From NCBI GenBank assembly GCA_036939355.1, contig JALLAP010000840.1, forward strand, positions 1 to 19,234: a DNA stretch of 19,234 nucleotides. The letters run 5' to 3'. The notes beneath the pieces are model-generated. The model searched no databases and was not told the DNA's origin. It saw only the letters and a list, made by a program, of their open reading frames with translations. A program made the translations under genes and the position numbers. The DNA is from Thalassiosira profunda (taxonomy: Eukaryota > Bacillariophyta > Thalassiosirophyceae > Thalassiosirales > Thalassiosiraceae). Below are positions 18,904 through 19,234 of the stretch, piece after piece. Within the stretch, counting starts at the first letter, position 1. Every line of letters starts with the position of its first letter.

Positions 18904-19234
18904 CCACCTCCACCGTCCACCTCGGGCCCTTTTACCACGTACATTCGATACGTAGGCGGGGCTTCTGTCCCTTGGTCCGTTGTGATTCTCCTTTGAGATT
19001 TACTTATTCAAGCGATAATATTTGAAGCCCAAAATGGCCATTTTTGGCCGATTTTAGCCTATTTTACAGATTTGTTTAAACAATAATCCGCCTCCATCAT
19101 CCTAAAGCCCGTGGTTGATTCCTGGTGGTCTCCCTTCTCGGCGGCACGCCGAAGCCAATGCATTCCGGATTTTTTGGGGCGGATGTGGACCCCTGCACAT
19201 CGCACACCCCAGCAAGCTCATCGACCTCTCATGT
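18904..19234. promoter_or_regulatory. Upstream region of the MYND gene
   Basis: 331 bp with an AT-rich core (about 19000-19090) unlike the GC-rich surroundings, consistent with a promoter for the minus-strand MYND gene. It contains the near-perfect palindrome CCAAAATGGCCATTTTTGG at 19029-19047, about 126 bp before the ATG. No coding frame is supported, and the outer part to 19234 shows nothing recognisable. Confidence 0.45.

Overview
This is nuclear DNA of a photosynthetic stramenopile, most likely a centric diatom. It has GC-rich exons, 26 traceable short GT-AG introns (71-196 nt), (S/T)P-rich secreted-protein linkers, a RING-like/Sel1/MYND protein of a kind I recall as abundant in Thalassiosira-like genomes, and a nuclear gene whose leader looks like a plastid-targeting peptide with an ASAF-like cleavage site. 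The species cannot be fixed from sequence alone.

Layout. (1) 1-1540, plus strand: 3' part of NDC80, the kinetochore coiled-coil subunit, in three exons and cut by the window edge. (2) 1825-15705, minus strand: one very large spliced gene. I traced 25 exons joined by 24 GT-AG introns whose phases all match. They give one uninterrupted reading frame of 11,625 nt, or 3874 residues plus a stop. (3) 16224-17636, plus strand: an intronless RsmJ-type 16S rRNA guanine methyltransferase with a probable plastid leader. (4) 17815-18903, minus strand: an intronless RING-like/Sel1/MYND zinc-binding protein. The stretch 15706-16223 is a divergent promoter region for genes 2 and 3. 1541-1824 and 17637-17814 lie between convergent gene ends, and 18904-19234 is upstream of gene 4.

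The centre of interest is the giant gene. Its predicted protein is a type II membrane protein. In order it has: a cytoplasmic N-terminus with a canonical EF-hand; one transmembrane helix; a pro-region with a His-rich stretch; an adamalysin/reprolysin-type zinc protease (HELGHNFGAPH plus a Met-turn); a Cys-rich and beta-rich region; a roughly 290-residue (S/T)P-rich stalk built from small symmetric exons; then a DUF1800 domain split by two CBM6/35-like modules, an HPGG (cytochrome b5-like) segment and a large Cys-rich insert; and finally a complete DUF1501 domain. DUF1800 and DUF1501 are normally two adjacent bacterial genes. Here they sit in one intron-rich eukaryotic reading frame behind a surface protease. 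The domain order suggests a calcium-responsive cell-surface or cell-wall protein acting on or binding polysaccharide, but that role is inference. The join between the protease half and the DUF half is supported only by splice logic and needs a transcript to confirm.
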